Source: Trileptium ribeirensis
Lineage: Eukaryota > Nematoda > Enoplea > Enoplida > Thoracostomopsidae
Assembly: GCA_030248225.1 (NCBI GenBank)
Contig: JASANE010016352.1
Span: 16,899-80,898, forward strand
DNA: 64,000 nt
Reading direction: 5' to 3'
Of the stretch, positions 46,469-57,743 are shown in pieces. Under the pieces are notes generated by a model. It was not told the origin of the DNA and searched no databases. It worked only from the letters and a program-made list of their open reading frames with translations. The first letter of the stretch is position 1. Each line of letters starts with the position of its first letter. The translations under genes and the position numbers were made by a program.

Positions 46469-46689
46469 TATTCCGATTTGGAAAAGCGCATTCGGCAGCT
46501 AGAGCAAGAACTGCAAGGACAGAAAGATAACTTTTACTCGCGCCTCGCCGGACGCGAAGAAGAAATACGGCGACTTAAAGCCGAAATTGCTGAGATGATG
46601 CAAGAATACCAGGACTTGATGGATACTAAGATTCAGCTCGACGTTGAAATTGCCGCATATCGGAAATTACTCGAAGCTGAAGAGGCAAG
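46469..46689 (+). pseudogene. Lamin exon A (right copy, altered start)
   Basis: The translation from LEKRIRQ to the rod end is identical to the left copy, and the donor AAG|GTAATC is intact. Upstream, two bases (GA) of the TTTTAG acceptor are missing and an extra T lies in CCGATTTGG. The phase-0 acceptor used by the left copy is gone, and the only nearby AG (46468) gives the wrong phase relative to a normal upstream exon. I treat it as part of a decaying copy. A sequencing indel could mimic this. Confidence 0.8.
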
Positions 46690-47510
46690 GTAATCTTTTG
46701 CGTTTTGTAAGCGAGAAGTGGGGAACCTATGGTTCGAGGATTTCCAAGAAGACACTGTATATCGTGATTTGGAGATTTTTGGGCCATAGTTTTGTAATAT
46801 GCAATTTTAGGTGCCGGGTTTCGTGTTAGCTATTATGGTCTTATCTTGGGCCAAGGAGTCGATCGGTATCTCATTTGACCATATCCGATCATTGGATACT
46901 TAGCTACTCCAAATGAGTTCATTTTGAGAATTGTTCATCGTATTTCCTCCCTTTGTTGATTTTTTCCATACAGCCACATCGCATTAACCAATTCAATTTA
47001 GCGTTCAAATTCGACGCGTCTCGGCGTATTCATAAAACGGATAATTGACGGTCCTAAGATATCATCACTGTGTGGAGTTATGAGCAAAAAATTGGCAAAA
47101 AATTTTTTTAGATTTTTGAATTATTTTTTGGCTGTTAAGTTTGTTTTTATTTGTATATCTGTCAACATAAAATATAATTGACAGGGAAATTTAAAAAATT
47201 ATTGCCGTGGTGATGACCATATGGCCGTATTCTCTTAGAAAAGTTTGCATATCATGCTTTTCGCGTTTTTCTGCCAAGTTTGGTCGTTTTTAATTAATAT
47301 TAATGTTTGATAATGTATATCTTAGCAATTCAAAAACCACATCACATTTGGTCGATGCAGCAGATAAAGAAATATTGGATATATCTTGAAGACTGACTAG
47401 TTTTGCATTAAAAATAATATCTTATATTTTGGTATTTTCCTTAATATAAGGAAGTCCTAACCTGAATTTCAGTATACATTTTAGCTCAAATTTATGTATT
47501 TGCGTAACAG

Positions 47511-47672
47511 ACGTGACGCTGCTGCATTACAAACTTCCTAAACATAATGCCTTGACGACTCCGGCTATCGTAACCTCAAGGGCGGACCTAGTAGAGTTGT
47601 TTTTCTCGGTCGGTTCCAAGAGGCTTCGGAGCTTAGCAAGAGTGCTTCACAGGATATATTCTGATTCTGCCG
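47511..47672 (+). repeat. Dispersed repeat R1 (right arm)
   Basis: Mirror of 44135-44301. It contains GACGCTGCTGCATTACAAAC, CTCAAGGGCGGACCTAGTAG and GTGCTTCACAGGATAT, in the order seen at 6841-7025. Confidence 0.6.
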
Positions 47673-48009
47673 TCCGTCTTCCAGACCGTGTGGTGAGATG
47701 CATATCTTTATGTCGGATTTGACGACGGGAATCCAATGATGGGATTTTCGCCTATTGGGAAAATTCCCGTAAATTTCGTAGGATACTGTACCCAAAGGGG
47801 GTACAGCGGTTCCTTTCCGTGCTTAAACAAAAGCCTCGGATCCAAAAGTTGTTATTTATAAAAATCGATCAATCATAACGATCATAATCTATAACGATCA
47901 CATCAAACAAAAGATGTTATTTATGTACTTGTATATTGATTAGTCGTCGAAATATCGAATTAAATGCAAGAACTGTTTTCATTCAATTTTCAGGTATGTA
48001 TATAGTAAT

Positions 48010-48170
48010 TTCTTAGTAAGTCCGCGGATCCTTATCGGATACCCATGGGACAGGTCTCATTGTAAAGATTGAATAATTCTGTATCGAAAATGTTCAGGGG
48101 TCGATTCACGATTTCGCAACGGTTCCGGAGTTATTGGCCGGAGCCGCAAAAACCCTCAATTCCGAGTAAT
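48010..48170 (+). repeat. Dispersed repeat R4 (right arm)
   Basis: Contains GTCCGCGGATCCTTATCGGA, GGGACAGGTCTC and CGGTTCCGGAGTTATTGG. The long hairpin seen in the mirror copy is weakened here by substitutions on both sides. Confidence 0.6.
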
Positions 48171-48305
48171 TTGAGGTGGTTGCGGGAGTCTTACCAACCC
48201 GAATTATACCTATAAAAATAAACATGCGCAAAAATCAGCAATTGAAATCCAGAATCGATGTGATCATGATTTGTTGGTCATGAACCGATATATATATACT
48301 AGAGG

Positions 48306-48805
48306 GCCGGGGTTATTTTGGAGGGGGGAAGGGAGATGCGACCCAAGGATCGGCTCCCCCTAGACACCGACCCCTTAAAATTTACGTTTTTTTTTCAAAA
48401 AATTGACCCCTTAAGGTGTCACTAGAACATTTAAAAATGGCTGAAAAATTGTTAAATTATAAAAACGGTAATATTTCGATTTTAAAAACCTGTATAACGT
48501 AAGTCTGAAATACATAACAATATATACACGCATATCGTAGGCTAAACGATCAATTATTTTGGTCACCAAACCTAAGATATGCATGTATATATAAATATTA
48601 TGGCCAAAACTGAAAAAACCAGCGCCACAGAGGTATTTTGGGACACCTGAAAGAAAAAATATATTGTATTTTTATAAAATTACTGACCCCCTAAGGAGTC
48701 ATGACACCTAGTTTCCGAAATGAACCCTTGCTACTGACCCCTTAGGGGTCAGTAAATTTTTCCGTTTACTGACCCCTATCTGGGAGGGCCTAAAATAACC
48801 CCGGG
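48306..48805. mobile_element. 500-bp MITE with GGGGTTATTTT termini (right arm)
   Basis: Mirror of 43005-43505. Both inverted ends are present, and it again abuts the hAT-like element, so the insertion predates the inverted duplication. Confidence 0.7.
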
Positions 48806-50042
48806 AGGGAATAACCGGAACCGAAATTTACCGGAACCAGGAACCGTCCGTTTTAACCGGAACCGGAACCAGGAACCGTCCGTTTTAACCGGAACCGGAA
48901 CCTAGTGTTCGAAACCTGTATATAGTAAAACAGATGAAGGAAGAAATGCAGGTACAGTGATTTAAAATGTGTTCAAAATAACTTTTACATTAAACTTAAT
49001 GTATCGTGATGGCATTATTGCCTTTCTGGAACTTTAAAGAGACCGAGGACGCAAAATAATGTTTATTTATCGATCAATATGTCAATTTCTGGACCCCCAC
49101 AGCATAAAAATGCCTTCCACTATACACCTTGACGTATATTGCGTCAAAATGAATATGCTTATAACGCATAGAGCGTAGAATAAACATTTTCGCTCTGTAG
49201 AAGAAACACTGTCGCTGTGTTTCCAGTAGCCTCCCTTTTCTACACATACGTTTGTTACATGTTATTCTGTAGGAAACTTGACATTATTAGTTTATATGGT
49301 TCTAAGATAAAAAAATAATAGAAGGTACGTATATATACTATAATTTTCTGAAGAATGGTGGTCAGAGACTGTTTAGGCTAGCGTTGGGCAACCAGTGTCT
49401 GTCAGATGATAATGATCATAAGTTTCTAATCACAATGATATAAATGAGACCAACTGTTACTGGCCTGTCCACAGCCCTCCGAAAAGTGGGGGGGACTTCG
49501 GGGGCCCCATGTTATGCTCGGGGGAAATTTCAAAGTGGGGGTGATAAATTTTGCTCAAAAATACAAAATATTTCCATATTTTCATGCATTTTTACTACTG
49601 TGAACGTACTTCCAAGCTAAAAAACAATATTTTAGCATTACAAATAGTGGTAATTAATGTTTAAAGCACAATTTGCAAACAAAGAACATATAGTCGGGTG
49701 GGGGAAAAATATTTTTATTAGGGGGAAAAATAATAACCTCGAAATAAATGCTTCAGGCAAAAGCTTGAAAGGCACCTGTTCTACCTGTTTAACGCAAGTC
49801 GTCCAGGCCATGACATATGCAGTAGGCGACAAAATCGGCCAACTCACAGGCATACGGGAGGCCGATGGTTACACCACCTATAAAAGACGTCATAAACTAA
49901 GGAAAGCAATTTTCGTACTAAGGTGCTGATGAATACCAAAATGAACGCAGCAAATTGATATGCTGCTTTAATGCTGCAAGTATACTATTAAATACGACCA
50001 AGCAAAATTTATTTCGCTCGAGGTTGTATGGCAGCGACAGCG

Positions 50043-50099
50043 AAATATATTTTTTTTACCCCGGACAAAATTGAGCTCCGGGGTAAAAAAAATATATTT
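50043..50099. repeat. 23-bp perfect hairpin
   Basis: The arms 50043-50065 and 50077-50099 are perfect inverses of the form AAATATA, eight T, ACCCCGGA, with an 11-base loop. It precedes the gene start by about 100 bases. Mirror copy near 41706-41765. Confidence 0.85.
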
Positions 50100-50196
50100 T
50101 CTCGCATCTTATTTTAGGAAACTTTTAGAATTAAGCTAATCTGTTCGTTTACTAATAATGCTAAAATAAGTACAGTATTAGCGTATTGCTAAAATA

Positions 50197-50727
50197 ATGC
50201 CACGTAACAAAGAAAAGAAAGGCCCCCAATATCGACAGCGGGATCTTGAGGCTGCCTTGGCTGAATATGCACAGGGTGGCAAAATATCAAAACTAGCCGA
50301 AAAATATCATGTTTCTACTACGACAATCTACAAACACGACAAATTGCGGCAATCCGGTGAGCATGTTGGTGTTTCAGGTCGCAAGCCGTATTTGTCTAAC
50401 GAGGCCGAGCTTGCTAGCTTAATCCGCGAAATGGGAAATCTTGGCATTCCACCAACGCGGCAAGAGCTGCCGTCGATTGTCCAAAAGTGGATTCAGTTTG
50501 ATCCTGATGTCAGGGGTATACGAGATTGGGCCCATAAGGATAATATTCCTGGTGCAGATTGGTTAGATGGGTTCCTGCGACGAAATAAGATATCTCTACA
50601 TCGGCCGGTATCGTTGGGTCTCGCGCGTGATCAAGCAACGCGGGATCCGTTCCTGATTTTGGAGTATTACGCTTTACTACGCCGAACTTCGGAGCATAAC
50701 AATCTTTGGTTATATATATATATGTAA
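50197..50727 (+). CDS. pogo-like transposase N-terminal DNA-binding part, intact frame
   Basis: This 176-codon frame starts at an ATG and is basic at its start (MPRNKEKKGPQYRQRDLEAA). Residues 12-52 form a Psq-type helix-turn-helix with GGKISKLAEKYHVSTTTIYK. Residues about 60-146 look like the CENP-B/Tc5-type second DNA-binding domain, with PGADWLDGFLRRN at 118-130 and SLHRPVSLGLARD after it. The following DDE catalytic domain is absent: the frame ends in NNLWLYIYM, where it runs into the TA repeat and the 50769-50826 hairpin. The protein could bind DNA but not cut it. The frame is open here but broken in the left arm. It may be a decaying transposase or a repressor-like derivative. Expression is unknown. 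Confidence 0.8.
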   Translation: MPRNKEKKGPQYRQRDLEAALAEYAQGGKISKLAEKYHVSTTTIYKHDKLRQSGEHVGVSGRKPYLSNEAELASLIREMGNLGIPPTRQELPSIVQKWIQFDPDVRGIRDWAHKDNIPGADWLDGFLRRNKISLHRPVSLGLARDQATRDPFLILEYYALLRRTSEHNNLWLYIYM

Positions 50728-50768
50728 ATTATGGTTCTCGAAGCATATGTATAATCTCCAAGCAAAAA

Positions 50769-50826
50769 ATATTTTTTTTACCCCGCGACATATTTTTTAT
50801 CCCCCATAGCGGGGTAAAAAAAATAT
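50769..50826. repeat. 18-bp perfect hairpin
   Basis: The arms 50769-50786 and 50809-50826 (ATA, eight T, ACCCCGC and its inverse) are perfect, with a 22-base loop. It follows the gene by 42 bases. Mirror copy near 40980-41036. Confidence 0.85.
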
Positions 50827-51870
50827 GTCACATTTTTCAAAGCTGACGTTCGACGGAAAGCAGCTGACAGTTCGTTATGGGTGTACAGGTTTGCTATAGT
50901 GACTAATACTAGCTGCACCCTACAACCTCTGTCTATCACTAACAGAACGAGTGTGAGAAAGTTAGTGCAAAAAATATTTTTTTTATCCCCCACCTGACTA
51001 TAAATTTTCAGACATAAAAAATTTTGGAATTAGTGGAACATGGGATGTTTCGGCCGAGTGGGGGGGGCGGACATGGGGGAAAATCTCACGAACATAGGGG
51101 ATTTGGAAAGTGGGGGTCCCCCCCAACCCCCCCCCATAGTGTTATATTACTCGCGCAGTTTCAGTAAATACAATTTATTGCTAAGGACGCAGTTTCTGGC
51201 TGCGTTGTAGATAACTTTACTTCAATGTAGTCTGATTTACAAAGTTTGCAAGCGCACTGGTTTGTGCTTGACGCAATTTATGTTAGCCAGGCTTATAGCT
51301 AAGTACTTCTACATAATCCATACTTTTTTACCGAATTGGACCGGGTTAAATCTAACATACCACGCAGACATGTGAATGTGTAAAATAGCTGCTATAAGCA
51401 TCGACCTGGCCTTGTTTTGTTAACAAACTCCTGCAGGTTAACATAAAAATTCTTGCTGAAATTATTTGTCTTACTTGCGTTTCACGCTGTAAATTGCTGA
51501 ATTAGTCTTCTCTTTACTTGGTTGTATTGGAACTTGATCATTGTATATATATTACATAATGTCTCGACCACAGATGAAGCAAAAATATGGAAAATTTCTT
51601 ACAAAATTTTTTTTAAACCGGAATTCCGGTTCCGGTATGGTTTTTGCCCTTTGCCGTAACCGCAACCGGAACATCATTTTCGTCGGAACCGGAATTCCGG
51701 TTACTCCCTCATAGACAAATCCGTGTATACCAAGGGTGCAACAAATTACAACTTATCTTGAAAATAACATCAGAAATACTAAGAAATGGTATTTAGTTAT
51801 GTGTCTTTATGGCTACAGCAAACAACGTGGGTACAATAACCCAATACAATCATAACAACGCAGTTATATG

Positions 51871-52046
51871 CTGGCTAGTCCAAAGTGGGGGCATTGTCGC
51901 TCTGCCCTCGGCAAACCTGAGGTAACCTCCGGCTCAAAGGCACCTGCTGAGAAAAACAAACGTTCAAACGCGACAAAATCGGACAAAAAATGACCCCGGC
52001 AGGTGAGCCCCCCCCGGCTATAATTTCCGAAGTTTGGACTAGTCAG
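51871..52046. mobile_element. MITE, CTGGCTAGTCCA family (right arm, short copy)
   Basis: Mirror of 39759-39934. Termini are CTGGCTAGTCCAAAG and the inverse of CTGACTAGTCCAAAC. Confidence 0.75.
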
Positions 52047-52501
52047 TATATTCGGCCAATTTAAACAATATATGAGAATCAAGTGTGCCAATGGGTGCCT
52101 TTATGGCAAAAAGATGATCTGATACGAGGAATAACAACAGTAATACGGTGAACATGTGATCATAATTCACTACTAATATCGACCCGCGGTGATCATGGAA
52201 ACGTAGGTGGTTCAGACTGAAGCACTGGAAAATACCTAAGTACGTAGCGAGAGTGTCGAGTATAGCAATTCATGGTTTGCCATACGTAACGGTTATATAA
52301 CTACCTATTATCAACGATACGTATAACGACCATAAGTAAGGTGGTAAGCGACCAGTTTCTGCATACGGCTAAAGTCGCTGATTTCGCACGCATCTTTTCT
52401 AGTCACGCATCGGTGGGCGGCAATGACTTTGATTTTCTTCAACACCATTACATATCTTCGGGGATTTAGTTCCAACGACGGTTTGATGACCGAAGTTCGT
52501 A

Positions 52502-52569
52502 AATTTTGTTCATTAGGCTGTGGTCGGGATTAATCTATCTCGTAACAATCCATCATAGATCTGTTACAC
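52502..52569 (+). repeat. 68-bp core motif, right-arm copy 1
   Basis: Runs from AATTTTGTTCATTAGGCTG through GGGATTAATCTATCTCGTAA to ATAGATCTGTTACAC. It lies 400 bases downstream of a CTTTATGGC motif (52097), the same order as in the 2.65 kb unit, but with a single copy instead of the minisatellite. Confidence 0.8.
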
Positions 52570-52734
52570 AAGAGAGAAACGAGAGAAATTGTAGCAACAA
52601 AGCTAAAGCCAAAACTGAAATAGAATGGCGAAACAAAATCTATCTAGCGCTATGCTACGGTGCAAATTTGTGTAAGAACCTGAGCGGCTTTTGCTTTGTT
52701 CAGGATTTAATTTATTGTAGATTTTGAATGACCC

Positions 52735-53850
52735 ACGGTTTTGCCGGATTTGTTAGGTCAAACGGAAGGTGTGATTGGTCTTCATTTGTAAAATATAAAT
52801 CTGATTTCCTGAACGAATAGCCCCTTTTGGGTAACTAAGCAAACGAACCCTGTTAGATCCATTCAAGCTTAGTGTCTTGTTTCAAATACCAAAATGTATG
52901 TATATCTCAGTAAAATTTCAACAAAATTCTTAGGTGGAATTTTTTCTTTTTCTAAATTTAATTTCACTTTCGAGTTCCACTTTCGAGTTAACGGGTTTAC
53001 GAACCCGATGGGTTTACTAAATTTAGGATTTTAATCTCATAGATCGTATCCCTAGGTGTTACTCAAAGAAAATTTAGCAAACTTCCTAGAGGGTATTTTG
53101 CGCACAACAAGTTCGCCTACCTACGGTTGCTACCAACAGCGGTTCTTGATACAACTCCATGAATGTATAAAAAAGTCAAAGTGTATACTTAAAACCATGG
53201 GTGAAGTTGCACAATCGTGCTCAAGATTGAAATGTTAGTAAGGAATGGGAGGATTTGTTCCAAAGAAAAATTTTATTTAACCTCGGCCGGATTGTAATTT
53301 TCTAACTCGACTCAAGGAAAGTATATGTAAAGTTATTCTTCGCGAGTGTCGCGAATTATTTTGGCTTTAACTCGTGACCGCGGGGTTCAGAATGACATCG
53401 GCTTGATAAACAGGGGAGAGCCTCTTGGGCAAGCCCATAAAGACCTACGGTAAAGACATTGAATGCTTTATGGGCCTCCAGCAGGTTCGGATTACTTTTT
53501 GTGGGTGGAGAAAAACATTTTGTGTCGGATTTAACAAGGATAACACGATGGGTAACATGCGCATCGATAAGATTTTGCAATTGTCATGGGGTTACTGTAC
53601 CCATGGGGGTAATACCGGGCTCAAATGAAACCCCATGGTCCGCGGAACCCAAACATATATAATTATACATAAATATAACTAAAATAACTAATTGAATTTA
53701 CTTAAATCAAATACCCATTTTCCGAGGGTACTCCAACTTAGCACGGGACCGAAAAATCTTGTACCGAAAGGTGTGATCATTTCTAACAAATTTTCGAAAG
53801 TTCCGGAGTTATGGACTGGAACCGTAAAACCCTCAATTCCGAACATTCGA
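52735..53850 (+). repeat. Dispersed repeats R3 and R4 (right arm)
   Basis: 52735-53410 matches 10195-11140 in block order. Hairpin GCCCATAAAG (53433-53442) pairs perfectly with 53466-53475, and CCATGGGG-type inverted blocks follow at 53585-53640. From 53795 the R4 block (AAAGTTCCGGAGTTATGG, then AAAACCCTCAATTCCGAA) begins. Confidence 0.55.
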
Positions 53851-55297
53851 ATTGACACTTTAAAACTATTAGTGTTTTCTAGTGTCCACAGTGAAAACGA
53901 ACACTGGGGAAATTAGTGCTTTATGTTTTGTACTAAAAATTTTCAGGCGAACAGCCCCAATTTTGGGGTAAAGTTTCACATGCGAGGGCGGTTGGTGACG
54001 TGTTCCCTGCAAGTACCAAATTTTCTTACCTAAAATAGTAGGATTGCACCGGTACAACGATTTGGCCGGTAGCCAGCCAACAACATACCGGTCGGTATTT
54101 AATATTACAATTAATTTAGTAATTTCAGTGACTTTAAGATAGCTCTTACTTGGAATTATTTCACAGTTAACGACAGAAATGATACGAAGGCTAAATGCTT
54201 TACGTGTGACGCTCTAATTTTCGCTTCATCTCAAAGTCATCTGTTGTGGTGCGCACACACAATATATGTTATCTACAGGCTTCATTTCTTTATTAATCCT
54301 GGCTTTGTTACACTGGAACATTTGAAAAAGAGCAAAAAATTCTTATACAGGAGATATAAGCAAAACTCCACCGGTAGGTAGAAGGCCGGTACCGGATTTG
54401 CGAAGATGTGGCCGTAACCTATACCGGTTACCGTTGCAACCCTATAAAATAATTAAATTCTCTTACTACTAGCGCGTGAGGTCATGCCTAATTTTACAAA
54501 TTAGTTCTGGAGTCGTACAACTATTGATAATTCATTCGCGGTTCGGAGATGGTAACTTATCCCAAAATACCATATTCGGCCGGCTATATGTATGTGACAA
54601 TACCAATACCGAGAAAAATTAACGATCAATATGTAGGGTGCACAAATGGGAAGTCGGGGGCGGTAGTGTACCACGAGGCTCCTCACTAAACCTATACTTA
54701 CTGTAGCAACAATTCAACATACGCGAAAATGACAAGTGTGAATGCGTTTTCGCGTACTAACAAATTATTATCAAAGAACTGCCATCAGATGGTACAATAC
54801 AATATCAATGGTATACGGCAATGATGGTACGTTTAGGTTGATGCCATTATAGCGAGAAGACAATATACGCAATAAGGGTAATTCAAATATATTTTAATGA
54901 AATACGTACGGCAACAAGGGTGTATTCAAATGCATGTAGTTATATTAATGAAAATCCCTTGTACCAACAATGTAGTTCAAAAGGACAATAGTACAATGAA
55001 TGGTACGCTTAGATCAGCCTTTATAGGGCAATAAATAATACAATAAGGTATGTAACAATGTTAACGAATAATGATAACAATGGTTGGTAAAGAAAGATAT
55101 ATATAGGATAGGAGGAGAACAATAACAAATAGTACGGCATTTAAGTTAGTGTGATCCAGTATTTCACACACTCATTCAAACAAAATTGCTACACCGTGGG
55201 CATACGCATATTAGATAGGGACGGGGTTTCTAAATTCGTGGAAAAACTTTTAACTCTAGAGCTAATTTCTGTGGTCGTGCGGGGCTGTAAATTCGTA

Positions 55298-55365
55298 AAT
55301 GTTGCCCATTATTCTGCGGCAACGATTAATTTGTCTCGTAACGACCCAGCATGGACCTGTTACAC
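55298..55365 (+). repeat. 68-bp core motif, right-arm copy 2
   Basis: Runs from AATGTTGCCCATTATTCTG through CGATTAATTTGTCTCGTAAC to ATGGACCTGTTACAC. It keeps the same overall length as the copy at 52502. Confidence 0.8.
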
Positions 55366-56281
55366 GTGTTTGGCGGCGTTTGAGCTACTTTTGCCTCATA
55401 TCCCGCCACTCTGACGGCCAGTTGAGATCTGACTGTTGCCTGGCTCTCTCCTGGGAAACCACAGCAAACCTAAAATAATTCAAATTGCCAGTTTAGTCAA
55501 ATTTTGGTATTTAGGCCTGGTTTTAGGTTCCTTCCTTTAGATGTCTAAGAGAAAGATGCTTTCTTTACTATACCTTAGTCCTGGCATCACTAGACCGGTT
55601 AACCGGACTGGAAAAATATCGAAAAGCCGAATTCTCCCAAACAAATAAGACGGTAAATTGTGGTTTCTCGTCGTTTCACTCAGAAACACCCTTGTCGGGT
55701 TTCTGGCTTTCCATCTTGCAAGTAATGCAGTGCTGGAGTTTGTTTAGTTATTGTCGCAGGAAACGAATATATAGCAGTGTAATTATCGAAAATATATGTA
55801 TAAAAATATATGATCAAAACATGGCGGAGGGTTATCAATTGCTTTATATAATGAATGTAACGCGTGTCCCGTTGCTGGCAGAGAAAAGCTTTTGTGTCAT
55901 TTGAATTGTACTACTGTTCCAATCCTGAATCACATTGACTATTCCAATCATGAATCACATTGAACATTGTCTAATTTCTCAGACTTAATCGATAAGTAGG
56001 TAATAGAAGTGCCATCTTATCCGTATTCATTTGCATTACCGATAACTTCGTATCTCGAAATACAGAATACGAATAAGACGCCCCGGAGAGGGTACGTTAG
56101 CAACGACAATGTAGATTTAAAACAATGAAACCTGTATATATTTAAAATTTTTTAAGTTATTATTTAACTCAACAATCTTGATACCATCGGAATCTTGACC
56201 ATTCATTTTCGATGTATTTTACAAAATCTGCCCAAAGATATTAGCAGTTTCCATAATAAAAAATGCTCAACTATAAAGTTA

Positions 56282-56512
56282 CTGGCTAGTCCAAACCCCG
56301 GAAACTATAGCAGGGGGCTCCGCGGCTCACCTGCCGGGCGGTGCCGGATTTTGCCGGGGAGACAATTTTTTCCCGGATTTTGTCACGTTTAAACGTTTAT
56401 TTATCTTAAAAAAGGGCTTTGAGCCTGGGAGTAACTGATTTTTTGCCGGGGGGTACCTCCGTTTTGCCTCAGGGGCAACCGAAAATGCCGCCCCCCACAT
56501 TGGACTAGCCAG
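56282..56512. mobile_element. 231-bp MITE, CTGGCTAGTCCA family (right arm)
   Basis: Mirror of 35291-35522. It is flanked by AGTTA at 56277-56281 and 56513-56517, a clean 5-bp target duplication. Confidence 0.85.
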
Positions 56513-57437
56513 AGTTATATATAACTTTCATGGAAAGCCACAATATTTATATTTGTGGTCTGTTATTCCTTGAAGAAATATTTTTCACAATTTGTACACT
56601 TTTATGGCAAAATAAAAAGTATGCTAATTATCATTCTGACCAAATATAACCGCTCCATGGCTTTCTAGGGTTATTTTGCGTGATAACCAGGAGTAAAAGA
56701 TATTTTTTCTCGTTGTCCCATTCACTCGCATCATCCCAACTATTTTCTAGATTTTTGGATGTGTGCACTTTTGGGATTGTTTGGACTGTTCATGTGGGTT
56801 GAACCAGTAGTAACTTATTGGTAAACTCTGTGCTGCTTTAGCATTTTAAAAAATGTTTCTAATTAGGTAAGTAAATAATTATTAAATTTTTCGCATTTCG
56901 GTTTCGGCAAATTTCATAATACAGTTCATCTTAACGTATAATAGGATAAACCGAAATTTGTGGTGTTACTCGAATACTCTGAATTTCTGCATTGAATGCT
57001 TACGTTAAATTTGAAGTTTTATTGTGATGGTTTCGGTGTCATGTAAGAGTACTGGAAGTTGTGACACCTTGAATAACCTAAAATTCTTTTAATGTTCAAT
57101 GTTATGTAGCTGTTTTATTTTCTTACATAATGTACAAAAGTTTGACATGCCCTACAAATTTGTTAAAGTTGGCTGAGTTACGGGTGATAGTGCCAGAACT
57201 GTAAGCTGACAGACAATTTGAAAAAATATTTCATTTCGCAGGATGTTAGAAGTAAGATTCGTGTGAAAATTGTCATAAAGATTAACGCCACAAACTGGTA
57301 AAACAGCCGATCTTATGTTCTCCTCCTTTATTGACCTGGTACATATCATAGCTACTATTACATATATGAAGCCTACCGCAGGCACAGGTTTTAGATGATA
57401 GGGACGAGCACACCGATGTCTCAAATGTTTATTTCAG

Positions 57438-57743
57438 GCTAAACATGACGCGGTGGTACGTCGCTTGTGAAGTCGTCAACAATGACATCAAGCGCTACCA
57501 GAGGAGGAGTAGCACAGCGAGTAGTCGCTTTGTTAAAAGGACTTCGACAAGCGGAGCTGCTGCTTCTGGTGCATCCCAAGGATTTACATCGTCCTTGATA
57601 AGTAGTGGTCCCGTTAAGCGAAAGCGTCTTACGGAACGACATCTTCATCACGTGCAGAAGTATCTTTTGGAGGTCGAGGGGGCATCAGTGAGATCGGCGA
57701 CGACTTGGATAGTTTTGGCGATGAAGGGCGATATACTTATACG
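57438..57743 (+). pseudogene. Lamin exon B (right copy, frameshifted)
   Basis: This exon of 306 bases compares with 313 in the left copy. Acceptor ATTTCAG and donor ACG|GTGAGT are kept. Two bases are lost near 57450 (CCCGG to CGG context), four bases near 57508 (GGTGGGAG to GGAG context), and one A at about 57637 (GGAAAC to GGAAC). Only the middle part, from SSTASSRFVKRTS to PVKRKRLTE, reads in the lamin frame. The acidic end is out of frame. Confidence 0.9.

Larger units (their letters stand above)
49460..51139 (+). mobile_element. Element carrying a pogo-like DNA-binding gene (right arm)
   Basis: The 5-bp repeat TGTTA at 49455-49459 and 51140-51144 flanks it. The left end is CTGGCCTGTCCACAGCCCTC. 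The right end has degenerated into C-runs, but internal subterminal sequence matches the intact end at 46307-46397. Inverted blocks are nested inside: ATAGTCGGGTGGGGGAAAAA near 49690 against its inverse near 50990, and the two hairpins at 50043-50099 and 50769-50826 around the gene. Confidence 0.7.
48805..51710 (-). mobile_element. hAT-like element interrupted by another element (right arm)
   Basis: Mirror of 40096-43003. The ends AGGGAATAACCGGAACC and GGAATTCCGGTTACTCCCT are present, with the outermost base altered as in the left arm. It is interrupted at 49460-51139. Confidence 0.75.

Noticed and set aside
49657..49929. 90-codon frame inside the CTGGCC element as a second transposon gene
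   Set aside because: It has no family resemblance, overlaps inverted subterminal sequence, and is broken in the mirror copy.
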